DNA of 41,865 nt from CAYWKS01 sp964458935 (GCA_964458935.1 CAYWKS010000027.1:1-41865); one strand, 5' to 3'. Positions 23,286 to 32,859 are shown, counted from the first letter of the stretch. Translations and numbers: made by a program. Notes: a model not told the origin generated them from the letters alone.

Positions 23286-25643
23286 ATGCAATCCACTTAC
23301 AAGCGCCGCATCCTCCGCCACCTCCGCAGCGACGCCTACGCCCCCCAGCGCGTCCGTGAACTGGCCGAGGACCTGGGCATCGACCGCGACCAGCACGCCG
23401 CCTTTCGCGAGGCCGTCCGCGAGCTCGCCGAGGACCAGCAGGTCGTCGTCGGGTCAGACGAGACGGTCGCCCTGCCCCCGCTCGGCCGCGAGGTCACCGG
23501 CGCCTTCAAGCTCCACGAACGCGGGTTCGGGTTCATCATCCCCGACACGCCCACGACCCACGGCGACCTGTTCGTCCCGCCGCCCGACACCGGCGGGGCG
23601 CTGACCGGCGACCGCGTCCGCGCCAAGGTCGTGCACGGCTCGGGCCGACGCGGCACACGCGGCAAGGTCACCGAGGTCATCCAGCGCCGCGCCACCAACT
23701 TCGTCGGCGCCCTCGACAAGCAGGGCTCGCACTGGGTCGTCTACCCCGACGGCAAGAGCCTCACCACGCCCATCATCACCCGCGACCCCGGTGCCAAGAA
23801 CGCCAAGCGCGGCGACAAGGTCGTCATCGAGCTCACCGTCTTCCCCGAGAAGGGCCAGAGCCCCGAAGGCGTGATCACCGAGGTCCTGGGCGAATCGGGC
23901 AGGCCCGACGTCGAGACGGCCGGCGTGATCCGCGCGTTCGGGCTCAAGGAAGGGTTCGAGGACGCGGTCGTCCAGGAGGCCCGCGACGCCGCCCGCGACT
24001 ACGACGACCACACCGACGCCTATCGGGGGCAGCGGCTGGACCTCACCCCGACGTTCACCGTCACGATCGATCCCCCCGACGCGCGCGACTTCGACGACGC
24101 GATCAGCCTCGAACGCACCGACACCGGCTGGCGGCTGGGGATCCACATCGCCGACGTGGCGACGTTCGTGAGGCCCGACGCCGAGCTCGACCGCGAGGCC
24201 TACGACCGCGGCAACAGCGTCTACCTGCCCCGGCTGGTGCTGCCCATGCTCCCCGAGCTGCTGAGCAACGGGATCTGCTCGCTGCAGCCGGGCGTGCCGC
24301 GGCTGACCAAGAGCGTGTTCATCGACTACGACGCCAACGCCAAGGTCACCGGCGCGACCTTCGCCAACGCGGTCATCCGATCGGACTTCCGCCTGACCTA
24401 CCTCGAAGCGCAGGCGCTGATCGACGGCGACCCCGAGGCGGCGGCCCGGCAGAGCGTCGAGGCCAACGACTACACCGACGAGCTGATCCGGGCGCTGTCG
24501 AACATGAACGAGCTGGCGCGGGCGATCCGCGGGCGGCGTGAGAAAGACGGGATGATCAGCCTCGACCTGCCGGAGGTCGAGCTGGTGTTCGACGACGAGG
24601 GTCACGTCGTCGACGCCCACCCCGAGGACGACGCGTTCACGCACAAGCTCATCGAGGCGTTCATGGTCGAGGCCAACGAGGCGGTTGCCCGCGCCTTCGC
24701 CGACCTGGAGGTGCCGGTGATCCGCCGCGTCCACCCCGATCCCGAGACGAGCGACACGGACGAGCTGCGGCGTTTTGCGCGTGTGGCCGGTTACAACATC
24801 CCCGCCAACCCTTCGCGGAAGGAGCTGCAGAACCTGCTGGCGGCGACGCGGGGCAAGCCCGCGGCCAAGGCGATCCACCTGGCCGTGCTCAAGACCCTGA
24901 CCAAGGCCGAGTACGCCCCGGCGTTGGTCGGGCACTTCGCCCTGGCCAGCGGCCACTACCTGCACTTCACCTCGCCGATCCGCCGGTACCCGGACCTGAC
25001 GGCGCACCGGGCGCTGGAGGCGCTGCTGGAAGTGGCGGGCAACGATACGCGGCTGCCCGGCGGCGGCAAGGCCCGCAAGCGGATCGCCGACAAGCTCCGA
25101 CGCGACCCGCGATGCCCCAACGAAGAGGCGCTGACCGAGGTGGGCCGGCACTGCTCGGCGACCGAGCGGAACGCCGAGGCCGCCGAACGCGAGCTCCGCG
25201 ACTTCCTCGTCCTCCAGCTCATGGCCGAGAAGCACCTCGGCGACGACTTCGCCGGCACCGTCACCGGGGTGACCGGCTTCGGCATCTTCGTCCAGATCGA
25301 CAAGTACCTCGTCGAGGGGCTGATCAAGACCGGCGAGCTGCCGGGCGCCCCGGCCGAGCAGTGGCGGCTGAACGAGCAGACCGGGTCCATGGTCGCCCAG
25401 CGGTCCGGCCGGTCCATCGCCATCGGCGACACCTTCACCGTCCGCATCGTCGCGGTCGACCTGGCCAAGCGGCAGATGGACCTTCAGATCATGGACAAGC
25501 AATCGGAGAAGCGCAAGGGCAAGACACGGAAGGAGCGGCCCCGCCGCGACGACACGCCGCAGCCGCAGAAACCCCGCAAGCCCCGCAAGGGTCGCACCGC
25601 GACGCAGGGCAAGAACAAGAGCCAGTCGCGGCGTCGGCGCTAG
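23286..25643 (+). CDS. rnr: Ribonuclease R
   Basis: A 785-residue 3'-5' exoribonuclease of the RNase II/R family that degrades structured RNA. Order of domains: an N-terminal winged helix (residues about 1-60), cold-shock OB domains (FGFIIPDTP and following), the RNB catalytic domain with TIDPPDARDFDDAIS (metal-binding aspartates) and HIADVATFV, the HLAVLKTLTKAEY and FTSPIRRYPDL segments, then a C-terminal S1 domain (FAGTVTGVTGFGIFVQIDKYLVEGLI). A strongly basic tail (KRKGKTRKERPRRD and QSRRRR) follows, as in many RNase R proteins. TATAAT and a proper SD precede the gene. It diverges from the YlbF-like gene with 130 nt between. Confidence 0.96.
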   Translation: MQSTYKRRILRHLRSDAYAPQRVRELAEDLGIDRDQHAAFREAVRELAEDQQVVVGSDETVALPPLGREVTGAFKLHERGFGFIIPDTPTTHGDLFVPPPDTGGALTGDRVRAKVVHGSGRRGTRGKVTEVIQRRATNFVGALDKQGSHWVVYPDGKSLTTPIITRDPGAKNAKRGDKVVIELTVFPEKGQSPEGVITEVLGESGRPDVETAGVIRAFGLKEGFEDAVVQEARDAARDYDDHTDAYRGQRLDLTPTFTVTIDPPDARDFDDAISLERTDTGWRLGIHIADVATFVRPDAELDREAYDRGNSVYLPRLVLPMLPELLSNGICSLQPGVPRLTKSVFIDYDANAKVTGATFANAVIRSDFRLTYLEAQALIDGDPEAAARQSVEANDYTDELIRALSNMNELARAIRGRREKDGMISLDLPEVELVFDDEGHVVDAHPEDDAFTHKLIEAFMVEANEAVARAFADLEVPVIRRVHPDPETSDTDELRRFARVAGYNIPANPSRKELQNLLAATRGKPAAKAIHLAVLKTLTKAEYAPALVGHFALASGHYLHFTSPIRRYPDLTAHRALEALLEVAGNDTRLPGGGKARKRIADKLRRDPRCPNEEALTEVGRHCSATERNAEAAERELRDFLVLQLMAEKHLGDDFAGTVTGVTGFGIFVQIDKYLVEGLIKTGELPGAPAEQWRLNEQTGSMVAQRSGRSIAIGDTFTVRIVAVDLAKRQMDLQIMDKQSEKRKGKTRKERPRRDDTPQPQKPRKPRKGRTATQGKNKSQSRRRR

Positions 25644-25687
25644 CCGCCGGGGGCGGCCGCGCGGAACCCGCCGCCGCGGCGGGCGGA

Positions 25688-25693
25688 TAAGAT
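25688..25693 (+). promoter_or_regulatory. -10-like TAAGAT, leaderless start
   Basis: TAAGAT ends 6 nt before the ATG at 25700, and no SD is present. Match to TATAAT is 4/6. Confidence 0.35.
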
Positions 25694-25699
25694 ACACGC

Positions 25700-26764
25700 A
25701 TGACGCTTCTGCTGACCTATCTTGCGCTGGCGTTGGGGGTGTCGTTCCTGTGCTCGATGCTGGAGGCGACGCTGTTGAGCGTGCCGCGGTCGTACGTGGC
25801 GGTGCTGGTCGAGCAGGGCCAGGCCGCCGGCCGCAAGCTCGAGCGGATGAAGCGCGACATCGATCGGCCGCTCGCCGCGATCCTCACCCTCAACACGATC
25901 GCGCACACCGTCGGCGCCGCCGGCGTCGGGGCGCAGTCGGCGGCCGTCTTCGGCGACCCGTGGGTCGGGGCGGCCAGCGCCGTGCTGACGCTGTTGATCC
26001 TCGTGTTCAGCGAGATCATCCCCAAGCGGCTGGGCACGGTGTACGCCAAGGGTTTGGCCGGTTTCACGGCGTGGACGACGGGCGTGCTGATCACGGTGCT
26101 CATGCCGATCGTTGTGGCGCTGGAGTGGGTGAACCGGCTGGTGGGCGGGCGGCGGGAGCAGACGCGGCTGAGCCGGGCCGAGCTGCACAGCATCGCCGAG
26201 CTGGGCCGGGCCGAGGGCGCCGTCACCGCGGGCGAGTCGCACGTGATCCGCAACGTGCTGGCGTTGCGCGAGGTCGAGGTCCGCAGCATCATGACCCCGC
26301 GCAAGGTCGTCTTTGCGCTCGCCGAGGACCAGCCCGTCGCACAGGCCGTCGACGCCGACAACCCGATCCGCTTCGCACGCATCCCGATCCACAGCGGCGA
26401 CCTCGACCACATCACCGGCCTGGTCGCGCGTTACGCGATCTACGAGGCCTACAGCGCCGGCCAGCGGCAGCGCCCCCTCAAGGACCTCGCCCGCCCGATC
26501 CACCCCATCCCCGAGCACGCCAGCGTCGCCCACGCCCTCGACCAGTTCCTCCAGCAGGACACCCAGTTGTTCCAGGTCGTCGACGAGTACGGCGGGACCG
26601 CGGGGATCGTCACGCTCGAAGACGCCATGGAGACGCTGCTCGGCGAGGAGATCGTCGACGAGACCGATGCGGTCGTGGACATGCAGGCGCTGGCGCGGCA
26701 GATGCTCCAGCGCCGCGACAAGCGGCAGGCCGCCCGCCGCACCCCCGACACGCCGAATGGCTGA
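25700..26764 (+). CDS. CNNM/CorC-type protein with DUF21 and CBS domains
   Basis: A 354-residue membrane protein. Residues about 1-150 form the DUF21 (CNNM) transmembrane domain: TLLLTYLALALGVSFLCSMLEATLLS, NTIAHTVGAAGVG, SAVLTLLILVFSEIIPKRLG and a helix around TTGVLITVLMPIVVALEWV. Two CBS repeats follow (VRSIMTPRKVVFAL; FQVVDEYGGTAGIVTLEDAMETLLGEEIVDE). Members of this family act in magnesium or cobalt efflux/transport or cation homeostasis. The usual C-terminal CorC_HlyC domain is absent; instead a short basic tail ends the protein. Start is ATG 25700 without SD; the gene follows rnr by 56 nt. Confidence 0.9.
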   Translation: MTLLLTYLALALGVSFLCSMLEATLLSVPRSYVAVLVEQGQAAGRKLERMKRDIDRPLAAILTLNTIAHTVGAAGVGAQSAAVFGDPWVGAASAVLTLLILVFSEIIPKRLGTVYAKGLAGFTAWTTGVLITVLMPIVVALEWVNRLVGGRREQTRLSRAELHSIAELGRAEGAVTAGESHVIRNVLALREVEVRSIMTPRKVVFALAEDQPVAQAVDADNPIRFARIPIHSGDLDHITGLVARYAIYEAYSAGQRQRPLKDLARPIHPIPEHASVAHALDQFLQQDTQLFQVVDEYGGTAGIVTLEDAMETLLGEEIVDETDAVVDMQALARQMLQRRDKRQAARRTPDTPNG

Positions 26765-26801
26765 CGCCTTGCAGATTCGGCACACCCCGGCTCGCCCAAC
26801 G

Positions 26802-26807
26802 TATGAT
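26802..26807 (+). promoter_or_regulatory. -10 box TATGAT, leaderless start
   Basis: TATGAT (5/6) ends 7 nt before the ATG at 26815. The two other in-frame ATGs, at 26803 and 26806, fall inside the box, so 26815 is the likely start. Confidence 0.5.
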
Positions 26808-26814
26808 GCACGGC

Positions 26815-27873
26815 ATGACCACTCACGCGGCATGGCGATTGACCGAGCTGGCCAGCGGATACTGGCGGTCCGCGGCGATCGGCGCGGCCGCGCAACTGGG
26901 CATCTTCGATCAGGTGACCGACCCGCGCCCCGCCGACGCGGTCGCCGAGGCGCTCGGGCTCGACCCGGCGTACACGGCCGACCTGCTGGCGGCGCTGGCC
27001 GCGATGGGCCTGCTCACCGGGCACGGCGACGGCTACGTGCTCCACGACGGGGCGCGGCCGCTGCTCGACCCGGCGTCGAGCCAGTGCATGCTCCCGGCGC
27101 TGCGGCTGAACGGCGATCTGTACCGGTTGTGGGGCCGGCTCGCCGAATGCGTCCGCGACGGCAAGGCCGCGATCCCCGCCGGCGCGCACCTCGGCGGCGA
27201 TGAGGCCCAGACCCGCCGATTCGTGCTCGGCATGCACAGCCGCGCCACGGCGCTCGGACCGGCCATCGTCGCCGGCGTTGACCTGACCGACTGCCGCTCG
27301 CTGCTGGATGTCGGTAGCGGTCCCGGCACGCTCGGTCGCATGCTCGCCGGGCTCTGGCCCGACGTGACCGTCACCCAACTCGACCTGCCCGGCGTGCTCG
27401 ACGTGGCGCAGGAGCTGACCGAAGGCGACCCGGCCGCCGGCCGCATCCGCTTCCACCCCGCCGACTATCGCCGCGACGCGCTGCCCGGCGGGTTCGATGC
27501 GGTGCTGTACTGCGGCGCGCTGCACCAGGAAACCGCCGCGTCGGCCCGCGGCGTGCTCGCGGCGCTGGGTGACGCGGCCCAGCCGGGCGGCCGCGTGGTC
27601 GTCATCGATTTCATGCGGCCCGGCGCCCCCGACCCCACGAACACCGCGGCGCGCCACGCCCCGCACGCCGACTTCCCCGCGCTGTTCGCGCTGCAGATGA
27701 AGCTGTTCGATCCCGGCGCAGGCGTGTTCGGCGTGGACGAGGTGCGGGCGATGCTCGCCTCGGCGGGGCTGACGCACATTCAGGCACGCCGGCTCGAACC
27801 GACCGCCTACCAGCTCGTCGAAGCCCGGCGGTCGCCACCGTCAACCACGGAGCCACCCTCATGCGACCGATGA
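26815..27873 (+). CDS. SAM-dependent methyltransferase, O-methyltransferase-like
   Basis: A 352-residue methyltransferase. An N-terminal winged-helix dimerisation domain (WRSAAIGAAAQLGIFDQV, ADLLAALAAMGLLTGH) precedes a Rossmann domain with SAM motif I LLDVGSGPGTLGRML (DVGSGPG at 165-171), LDLPGVLDVA and PGGRVVVIDFMRPG. This layout is that of family-2 O-methyltransferases (hydroxyneurosporene and polyketide types); the substrate is unknown. The catalytic His of plant OMTs is not clearly placed, although a His (ALHQE) sits in the right region. Start is ATG 26815. The end overlaps the start of the next gene by 13 nt, so the two are probably an operon. Confidence 0.85.
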   Translation: MTTHAAWRLTELASGYWRSAAIGAAAQLGIFDQVTDPRPADAVAEALGLDPAYTADLLAALAAMGLLTGHGDGYVLHDGARPLLDPASSQCMLPALRLNGDLYRLWGRLAECVRDGKAAIPAGAHLGGDEAQTRRFVLGMHSRATALGPAIVAGVDLTDCRSLLDVGSGPGTLGRMLAGLWPDVTVTQLDLPGVLDVAQELTEGDPAAGRIRFHPADYRRDALPGGFDAVLYCGALHQETAASARGVLAALGDAAQPGGRVVVIDFMRPGAPDPTNTAARHAPHADFPALFALQMKLFDPGAGVFGVDEVRAMLASAGLTHIQARRLEPTAYQLVEARRSPPSTTEPPSCDR

Positions 27874-29264
27874 ACCTGACTCTGACGGCGATGGCGATGT
27901 CGCTGTTCGCGGCAGCGGCGGTGACGGGCCAAACCCCCGACCGCCCCGCCGCCCGCGCCGACGCCCTCCGCGACCACGCACAGGCGGCCCAACGCCTCGG
28001 CGACGCGGCCCACCTCATGGTGCGGCCGGGCCTGGTCGCCGACCGCGAGGCCCGCACGGTCCGCCTCTGGGCCGCCGCCACCGCAATCCAGCACGACGAG
28101 CCCGTCGAGTTCTTCCTCATCACCGACGACAGCGGCAAGGCTTACGAGGCGCTGGCGGTCGCCTTCGTCGAGGGCGCCGACGTCGTCGAGGCGATGCGGT
28201 TCATCGGCATGGCCCCGGGCAAGCCGGTCGACTACGACGCGCTGCGGGCCTGGCCCAAGGGCGAGCGAGTAACCATGCATTTCGAATGGAAGCAGGACGG
28301 CGGCGAGGCCAGGTCCGCGCGGGCCGAGTCGCTGATCCACGACGAGGCGACCGGTCGGCCGCTCGATCCGACCGGGCTGATCTTCACCGGGTCGTACCGG
28401 CTGCCCGCGGGCGAGGGCGGCCAACGCCCGCTCGCCGCCGATGCCTACGGCGTCGGGCCGATCGCCTCGACGTACAACGAGCCGACGACGATCTTCGACG
28501 TGCCCCGCCGCTCCGCCCAGGGCGCGGTCTACGAGCGGTACACCCCCGCCGATGCCTTCACGCTCATGCCGTGGCAGCCGGTGCAGGTGGTGATCCGGCC
28601 CCAGCGGCCGGACGGACCGCCGCGCGTCGTGGAGATCACGATGGATGTGACGCTGGGCCGGCCCGACCCGACGGCCAAGCAACTGGGCGCGTTGCGGATC
28701 GGCCTGGTCGGCGCGTCCGGCGAACGGATCGCCGAGCCCGGCGACGTGGCCGCGGCCCTGGCGAAGCTGGCCGACCTGGCCGCCCACGAGCGCGATCCTT
28801 ACGTGACGGTCCGGATCGGCGACGCCGTGCCGCTGGGGCTGGCCCACGGCCTGGCGCAGGTCTTTGCCGCCGCCGAGGGGCCGCAGGGCCTCCGCATCGA
28901 GCCCCCGCCCCCCGGCCACCTGTACTACCGCGCCTTCCTGCCGCCCCGGGACCTGCGCGAACGGTCCAAGCGGCTGTTCCACGCGTGGGAGTTGCGGCTG
29001 GCGCCCGCCGACGCCGACCCGCCACGCCTGACGCTCATCGAGACCTACGACAAACGCAACGACATGGGCTCGTTGCTGACCGGTGAGCGAATCACGCATC
29101 CGGCCGACCCGGCGGCCCTGGCGGCGAAGCTGAAGCAGGTCGACGGCGACCGGCCACGCGAGTTGTTCGTTCATGCCCCGGGCGCGACGAGATACGGCCG
29201 ACTGATGCGTGTGCTCCAGCCGGTCATGAAGACACACAACACGATCCACGTCTACCTGGAATAA
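27861..29264 (+). CDS. Exported YdjY-domain protein with ExbD/TolR-like C-terminal segments
   Basis: A 467-residue exported protein. A signal peptide (residues about 1-23) is followed by the YdjY domain (about 55-215; EFFLITDDSGKAYEALAVAF, GMAPGKPVDYDALRAWPKG). The C-terminal half has two segments that look like the periplasmic domain of ExbD/TolR: one around SGERIAEPGDVAAALAKLADL...YVTVRIGD, and one around GERITHPADPAALAAKLKQV...LFVHAPGATRYGRLMRVLQPV. ExbD itself has an N-terminal membrane helix, absent here. The function is unknown; a surface or periplasmic role is likely. The ATG overlaps the methyltransferase gene by 13 nt. It converges on the pseudogene 42 nt away. Confidence 0.7.
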   Translation: MRPMNLTLTAMAMSLFAAAAVTGQTPDRPAARADALRDHAQAAQRLGDAAHLMVRPGLVADREARTVRLWAAATAIQHDEPVEFFLITDDSGKAYEALAVAFVEGADVVEAMRFIGMAPGKPVDYDALRAWPKGERVTMHFEWKQDGGEARSARAESLIHDEATGRPLDPTGLIFTGSYRLPAGEGGQRPLAADAYGVGPIASTYNEPTTIFDVPRRSAQGAVYERYTPADAFTLMPWQPVQVVIRPQRPDGPPRVVEITMDVTLGRPDPTAKQLGALRIGLVGASGERIAEPGDVAAALAKLADLAAHERDPYVTVRIGDAVPLGLAHGLAQVFAAAEGPQGLRIEPPPPGHLYYRAFLPPRDLRERSKRLFHAWELRLAPADADPPRLTLIETYDKRNDMGSLLTGERITHPADPAALAAKLKQVDGDRPRELFVHAPGATRYGRLMRVLQPVMKTHNTIHVYLE

Positions 29265-29306
29265 GCGGCTCAGCGCTGGGCTTGGCTTCGGGCGCGACAG
29301 GTCGGG

Positions 29307-30884
29307 TCATGGCCGGTCGAGCGTGGCTTCACCGTCGAGCATGATCAGTCGCGCCTCGTGGACCGCGGCGGCGAAACGGGTGAAGGTCAAGCCGGCGTGG
29401 CGGTCACCCTTGTTCCGGTGGTAGTAAAACGAACAGATCAGGTCCTCGATAGCGCCATCCCACTGGCACACCTTCTTGCCGTTGACGGTGGCGGCAACAT
29501 CGATCCGGCCGTTGCCATCCTGGCGCACGTCAACGACGAACGTGCTGGGCCTGTTTGCGGGCAGGTTGAGCTCGTGATAACGGCGTCTGCGATCCGGCAC
29601 CACGCCTATCATCGGCCTGCGAAAACGGGTGTCGCTGCCATCGCGCAGTATCAGCTCGAAGTACGTGTGCACAGTCTTGTTGACGGGCAAGTGGATGGTC
29701 AGGCTCTCGAAGTCGCCCATCGAATCAAAATCGCAAGCGATCCGCATCGCCAACCGGTAGCCGCCTTCAATCTTCACGGGAAATCGGATCGTCGCGGGTT
29801 CGTTCCCAGCGGTGCCGACCGATTGCCCTTCTTGCCCCATTGGCCGCCGATGGCGTCGGCGTCGGTGTCCACCGGTTCCAGCAGGTCAATAACGCGCCCC
29901 CGCTTCTACGGCGGCTGCCTCGTTGCCCGCGCCCTGCTCCTGGGCGCTGGCCAACCCCGCCAACTGCTCGAGGCGCAGGCGCGCCTGCACGGCTTGCAAG
30001 TCCCCGCTGTCGCACACGGACAGGTACCACTGCAGGTAGTGGCGCTGGCGCCGGTGCATCGCGCGCTTCGACGCCGGTGGCGCCTGCTCGGCAAGAGCCC
30101 TGTACCAGTCGGCCAGTTGCATCGCCTCGTCGGCCTCGAGCAGGTGCGTCGGCTTGTCGGCCAGCCGAAGCCGCGCCGCCGTCTGCTCGTCTTCGATGAC
30201 GTCGGCGTACCGCGCCGCCGCCGAAGGATTGTCCAGTTCCACCACGCACATCCGCACCAGTTGCTCGATCAGCCGCTCGTTGTCGGGCATCTGCTCCAGA
30301 CGCCCGGCCAGCGACTCGACGCGGCGCTGGGTGGCCATGCGAGCCGAAGCCAGGCTCATCGCCTCCTGGATCGCATCGCGTTGAGGCGAACGAATGAGGT
30401 TCGCCGCCGATTGCGCCGATCGATAGGTGCTCAGCGCCGGCACGTAGTCGCCGCGGGCGAGGCGTTGATCGCCGATGCGCAACGCCGCCTCGATCATCTG
30501 CCCTCCCATGGCGTCGCGGTCGTCGCGTGCGGCGCGACGGAAGCGAATGTTGTGCGCCTCGATCAGCTTGTCGTCCAACTCGACTCGCCTCGCCGGGGCC
30601 AGGGCTACGGCCTTGTCCATCGCCTGCTTCGCAAGGTCGAACGCGCCGACGCACAGCAGCACGCGAAGCGACGTCGCGTCACCGAGGGCCTCGGCGGTAT
30701 CGAGCATCTGCTGGGCCAGGGCCTTGTCATCCGCGTCGTCGCGGGTGGCCTGGGCGTTGCGAATCGGTGACCCGAAGAGCTCTTCAAATGTGGCTTGTGC
30801 CTGGTCGTCGCCGTGTACCGCCCCGACGGACGCACACACGATCGATGCCATGACGATGAAGAAAGCAGCCCCCGTTCTGGATAT
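29307..30884 (-). pseudogene. Disrupted paralogue of the TPR/LamG-like exported protein
   Basis: Aligned by eye with the intact neighbour at 31145-32740, this gene keeps the whole layout but is broken. The codon aligned with the intact ATG is ATA at 30884 (ISRTGAAFFIV against MFRTGAVFGIV), with AGGA at the same spacing. The frame runs to a TGA at 29886, while the homologous sequence (RVIDLLEPVDTDADAIGGQW) continues in the +1 frame for about 70 nt. At 29826-29828 it returns to the first frame (SVGTAGNEPATIRFPVKI to LIMLDGEATLDRP). The shifts fall at a five-base G run (C5 at 29897-29901) and a GGG run, so compensating indels or assembly errors are both possible. A 12-residue gap relative to the paralogue also occurs. 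Confidence 0.75.
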
Positions 30885-31144
30885 GGTGTTCCTCGCTGGT
30901 TGTTGGGTGACCTGACCGGGTCAAGACACGCCGAAACGTGCGGCATTGTAACGCGAGCGGCCCGTTTGCACACGGATCATTGATCACGCGCCCGTAACTT
31001 CCGGGTGCTCACGATTCCCACTAATCTCAGCGTACGCCATTTCGTACACGACTTACAGGAGACCGGATCCGGCCATGACCGACCCCGCCCCCGCCACGAC
31101 CAGAACACGGGCGACAGCGTCGCCCTCTGCCGGCGCCGCGGGGA
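30885..31144. other. Intergenic region between the two paralogues
   Basis: No gene is visible. On the minus strand TACAAT (30950-30945) is a likely -10 box for the broken paralogue. The rest, up to the stop of the intact paralogue, shows no clear terminator and no coding signal on either strand. Confidence 0.5.
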
Positions 31145-32740
31145 TCAACGGTCGGCGACGGCCTCGCCGTCGAGCATGATGACCTGGGCCTGCTGGATCG
31201 CCGCGGTGAACCCGCTGAAGTACACGCCCGCGCGGCCGGGGTCGGTCCCCGACCAGGTCCCGCCGTTGCACTCGGACTCCGTGCCGCTCCACTTGCACAA
31301 CTGCTTACCGTTGACGTTGACGACGATCCCGACCTTGCCGTCGCGGCGGCGGACCTCGATGACGAACGTGCTGGGCTTGTTGACCGGCAGGGCGGCGGCG
31401 AGCATGCGCGGCTGCCGCGCCACGCCCAGCGTGGGCGAGCTGTTGTACGACCAGTATTGCCCGCCGAACGGCATCTCGAAATAGCTGTGCCGCTTCTCGC
31501 TCACCGGCAGGTAGACCCGCATCTCGTCGTAGTACCCGGCCGAGCTGAAGTCGATCATCACCCGCAGCGCCAGCCGGTAGCTGCCGTTGAGCTGGACCGG
31601 GAAGCGGATCGACGCGGCCGTCTTCGTGACCGTACCGACCTGGCCCTTGTTCTCGACCCACTGGCCCTGCCGGGCGTCGGCCTTGACATCGACGAGGCTG
31701 AGCAGGTTGATCACCCGCCCGAGGTCGGTATCGGCGTCGCCCCCGCTGTCGTCGCCGCCGTCGGCGTCCGTCAGCTCCGTGAGCTGCTTCAGTTTCACCC
31801 GCGCGCGGACCGCGTGCACGTCGTCCTCGCTGTCGTTCTCGGCCAGGTACCGCTGGAGGTACACGCGCTGGCGGTCGAGCATGGCCCGCTGCGCGTCCCC
31901 CGTCGCCCGCTCGCCCAACTGCTCGTACCAGTCGGCCAACTCCAGCGCGTCGTCGGCTTCGAGGGCGTGGATCGGGGTATTGGCCAGCCGCACCCGCGCG
32001 GCCCACTGCTCGTCCTTGATCTTGTCGATGTGCTGCATCGCCGCCGCCGGGTCGTCCAGCTCCACGACCACCAGGTGCACCAGTTGATCGAGCAGTTGCT
32101 CGTTGTCGGGCATCTGCTTCAGCCGCCGCGCGATCATCGCCGCCTTCCGCTGCGTGACCATCTTGTCGGTGGCGGAGCGGACGGCCTTCTGGATGTCGTC
32201 GCGGCGGGGCGAGCGGACCATGTTCGCCGCGGTCAGCGCCGACCGGTACGTGCCCAGGGCGCCCTCGTAGTCGCCGCGGTCGATCCGGCCGTCGCCGATC
32301 CGCATCGCCGTGGCGATCATCTGCTCGGCGAGCTGGTCGCGCTGGTCGCCCGAGGCGCGTCGGAAGCGGCGGTTGTACGCGGCGATCACCTTGTCGTCGA
32401 ACTCGTCGCGGCGCTCGGGGGCCAGCTCCGCCGCCTGGCCGATCGCCCGCATCGCCGACTCGAACCCCGCGTCGCTCTGGGTCGCCAGCCCGAACGCCTT
32501 GGTGTACAGCAACACCCGCAACGCGTCGTTGTCCTTCAACGCATCCGCCGCACCGACCATCTGCTCGGCCAGCGCCACGTCGTCGGCGTCTTCCCGCGTC
32601 ACCTGCGCCTGCCGCATCGGCTCGCCGAACAGGTCGTCGAAGACCCGCTCGGCCTCGGCGTCGGGCTCCGCCCGCACCGGCGCAAGCACAACCAGGATGG
32701 CGAACGCCACGATCCCGAAAACGGCCCCGGTCCTGAACAT
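31145..32740 (-). CDS. Exported protein, helical TPR-like repeats plus LamG-like domain
   Basis: A 531-residue exported protein. The signal peptide (about 1-24, FGIVAFAILVVLAPVRA) precedes a long helical repeat region (about 25-350; for example ALRVLLYTKAFGLATQ, ALGTYRSALTAANMVRS, LELADWYEQLGERA) that looks TPR-like. After an acidic linker, residues about 370-531 form a beta-rich domain (RVINLLSLVDVKADARQGQW, IRFPVQLNGSYRLALRV, STFVIEVRRRDGKVGIVVNVNG) of the LamG-like type common in planctomycete surface proteins. The function is unknown. The start is ATG 32740 with AGGA 5 nt upstream; an in-frame extension of 30 codons is Arg-rich and not a signal peptide. The broken paralogue follows on the same strand. 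Confidence 0.8.
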   Translation of the reverse strand: MFRTGAVFGIVAFAILVVLAPVRAEPDAEAERVFDDLFGEPMRQAQVTREDADDVALAEQMVGAADALKDNDALRVLLYTKAFGLATQSDAGFESAMRAIGQAAELAPERRDEFDDKVIAAYNRRFRRASGDQRDQLAEQMIATAMRIGDGRIDRGDYEGALGTYRSALTAANMVRSPRRDDIQKAVRSATDKMVTQRKAAMIARRLKQMPDNEQLLDQLVHLVVVELDDPAAAMQHIDKIKDEQWAARVRLANTPIHALEADDALELADWYEQLGERATGDAQRAMLDRQRVYLQRYLAENDSEDDVHAVRARVKLKQLTELTDADGGDDSGGDADTDLGRVINLLSLVDVKADARQGQWVENKGQVGTVTKTAASIRFPVQLNGSYRLALRVMIDFSSAGYYDEMRVYLPVSEKRHSYFEMPFGGQYWSYNSSPTLGVARQPRMLAAALPVNKPSTFVIEVRRRDGKVGIVVNVNGKQLCKWSGTESECNGGTWSGTDPGRAGVYFSGFTAAIQQAQVIMLDGEAVADR

Positions 32741-32859
32741 CACGTTCCTCTCTGACGGGTGTGCAGCGGCCCCTGACGCACGTATCCATACCACGCGGCG
32801 CATTTTATCCGGACGGCCGCCGCGCCGCACGGTAATCTACAGACGCACCAGGCCCCCGG

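Noticed and set aside
29826..29901. Programmed frameshifting or TGA recoding in the TPR/LamG-like paralogue
   Set aside because: Two opposite shifts plus a lost ATG fit decay or sequence error better. The frame-shifted middle segment is homologous to the paralogue, so TGA read-through would not give the right protein, and I saw no SECIS-like structure.
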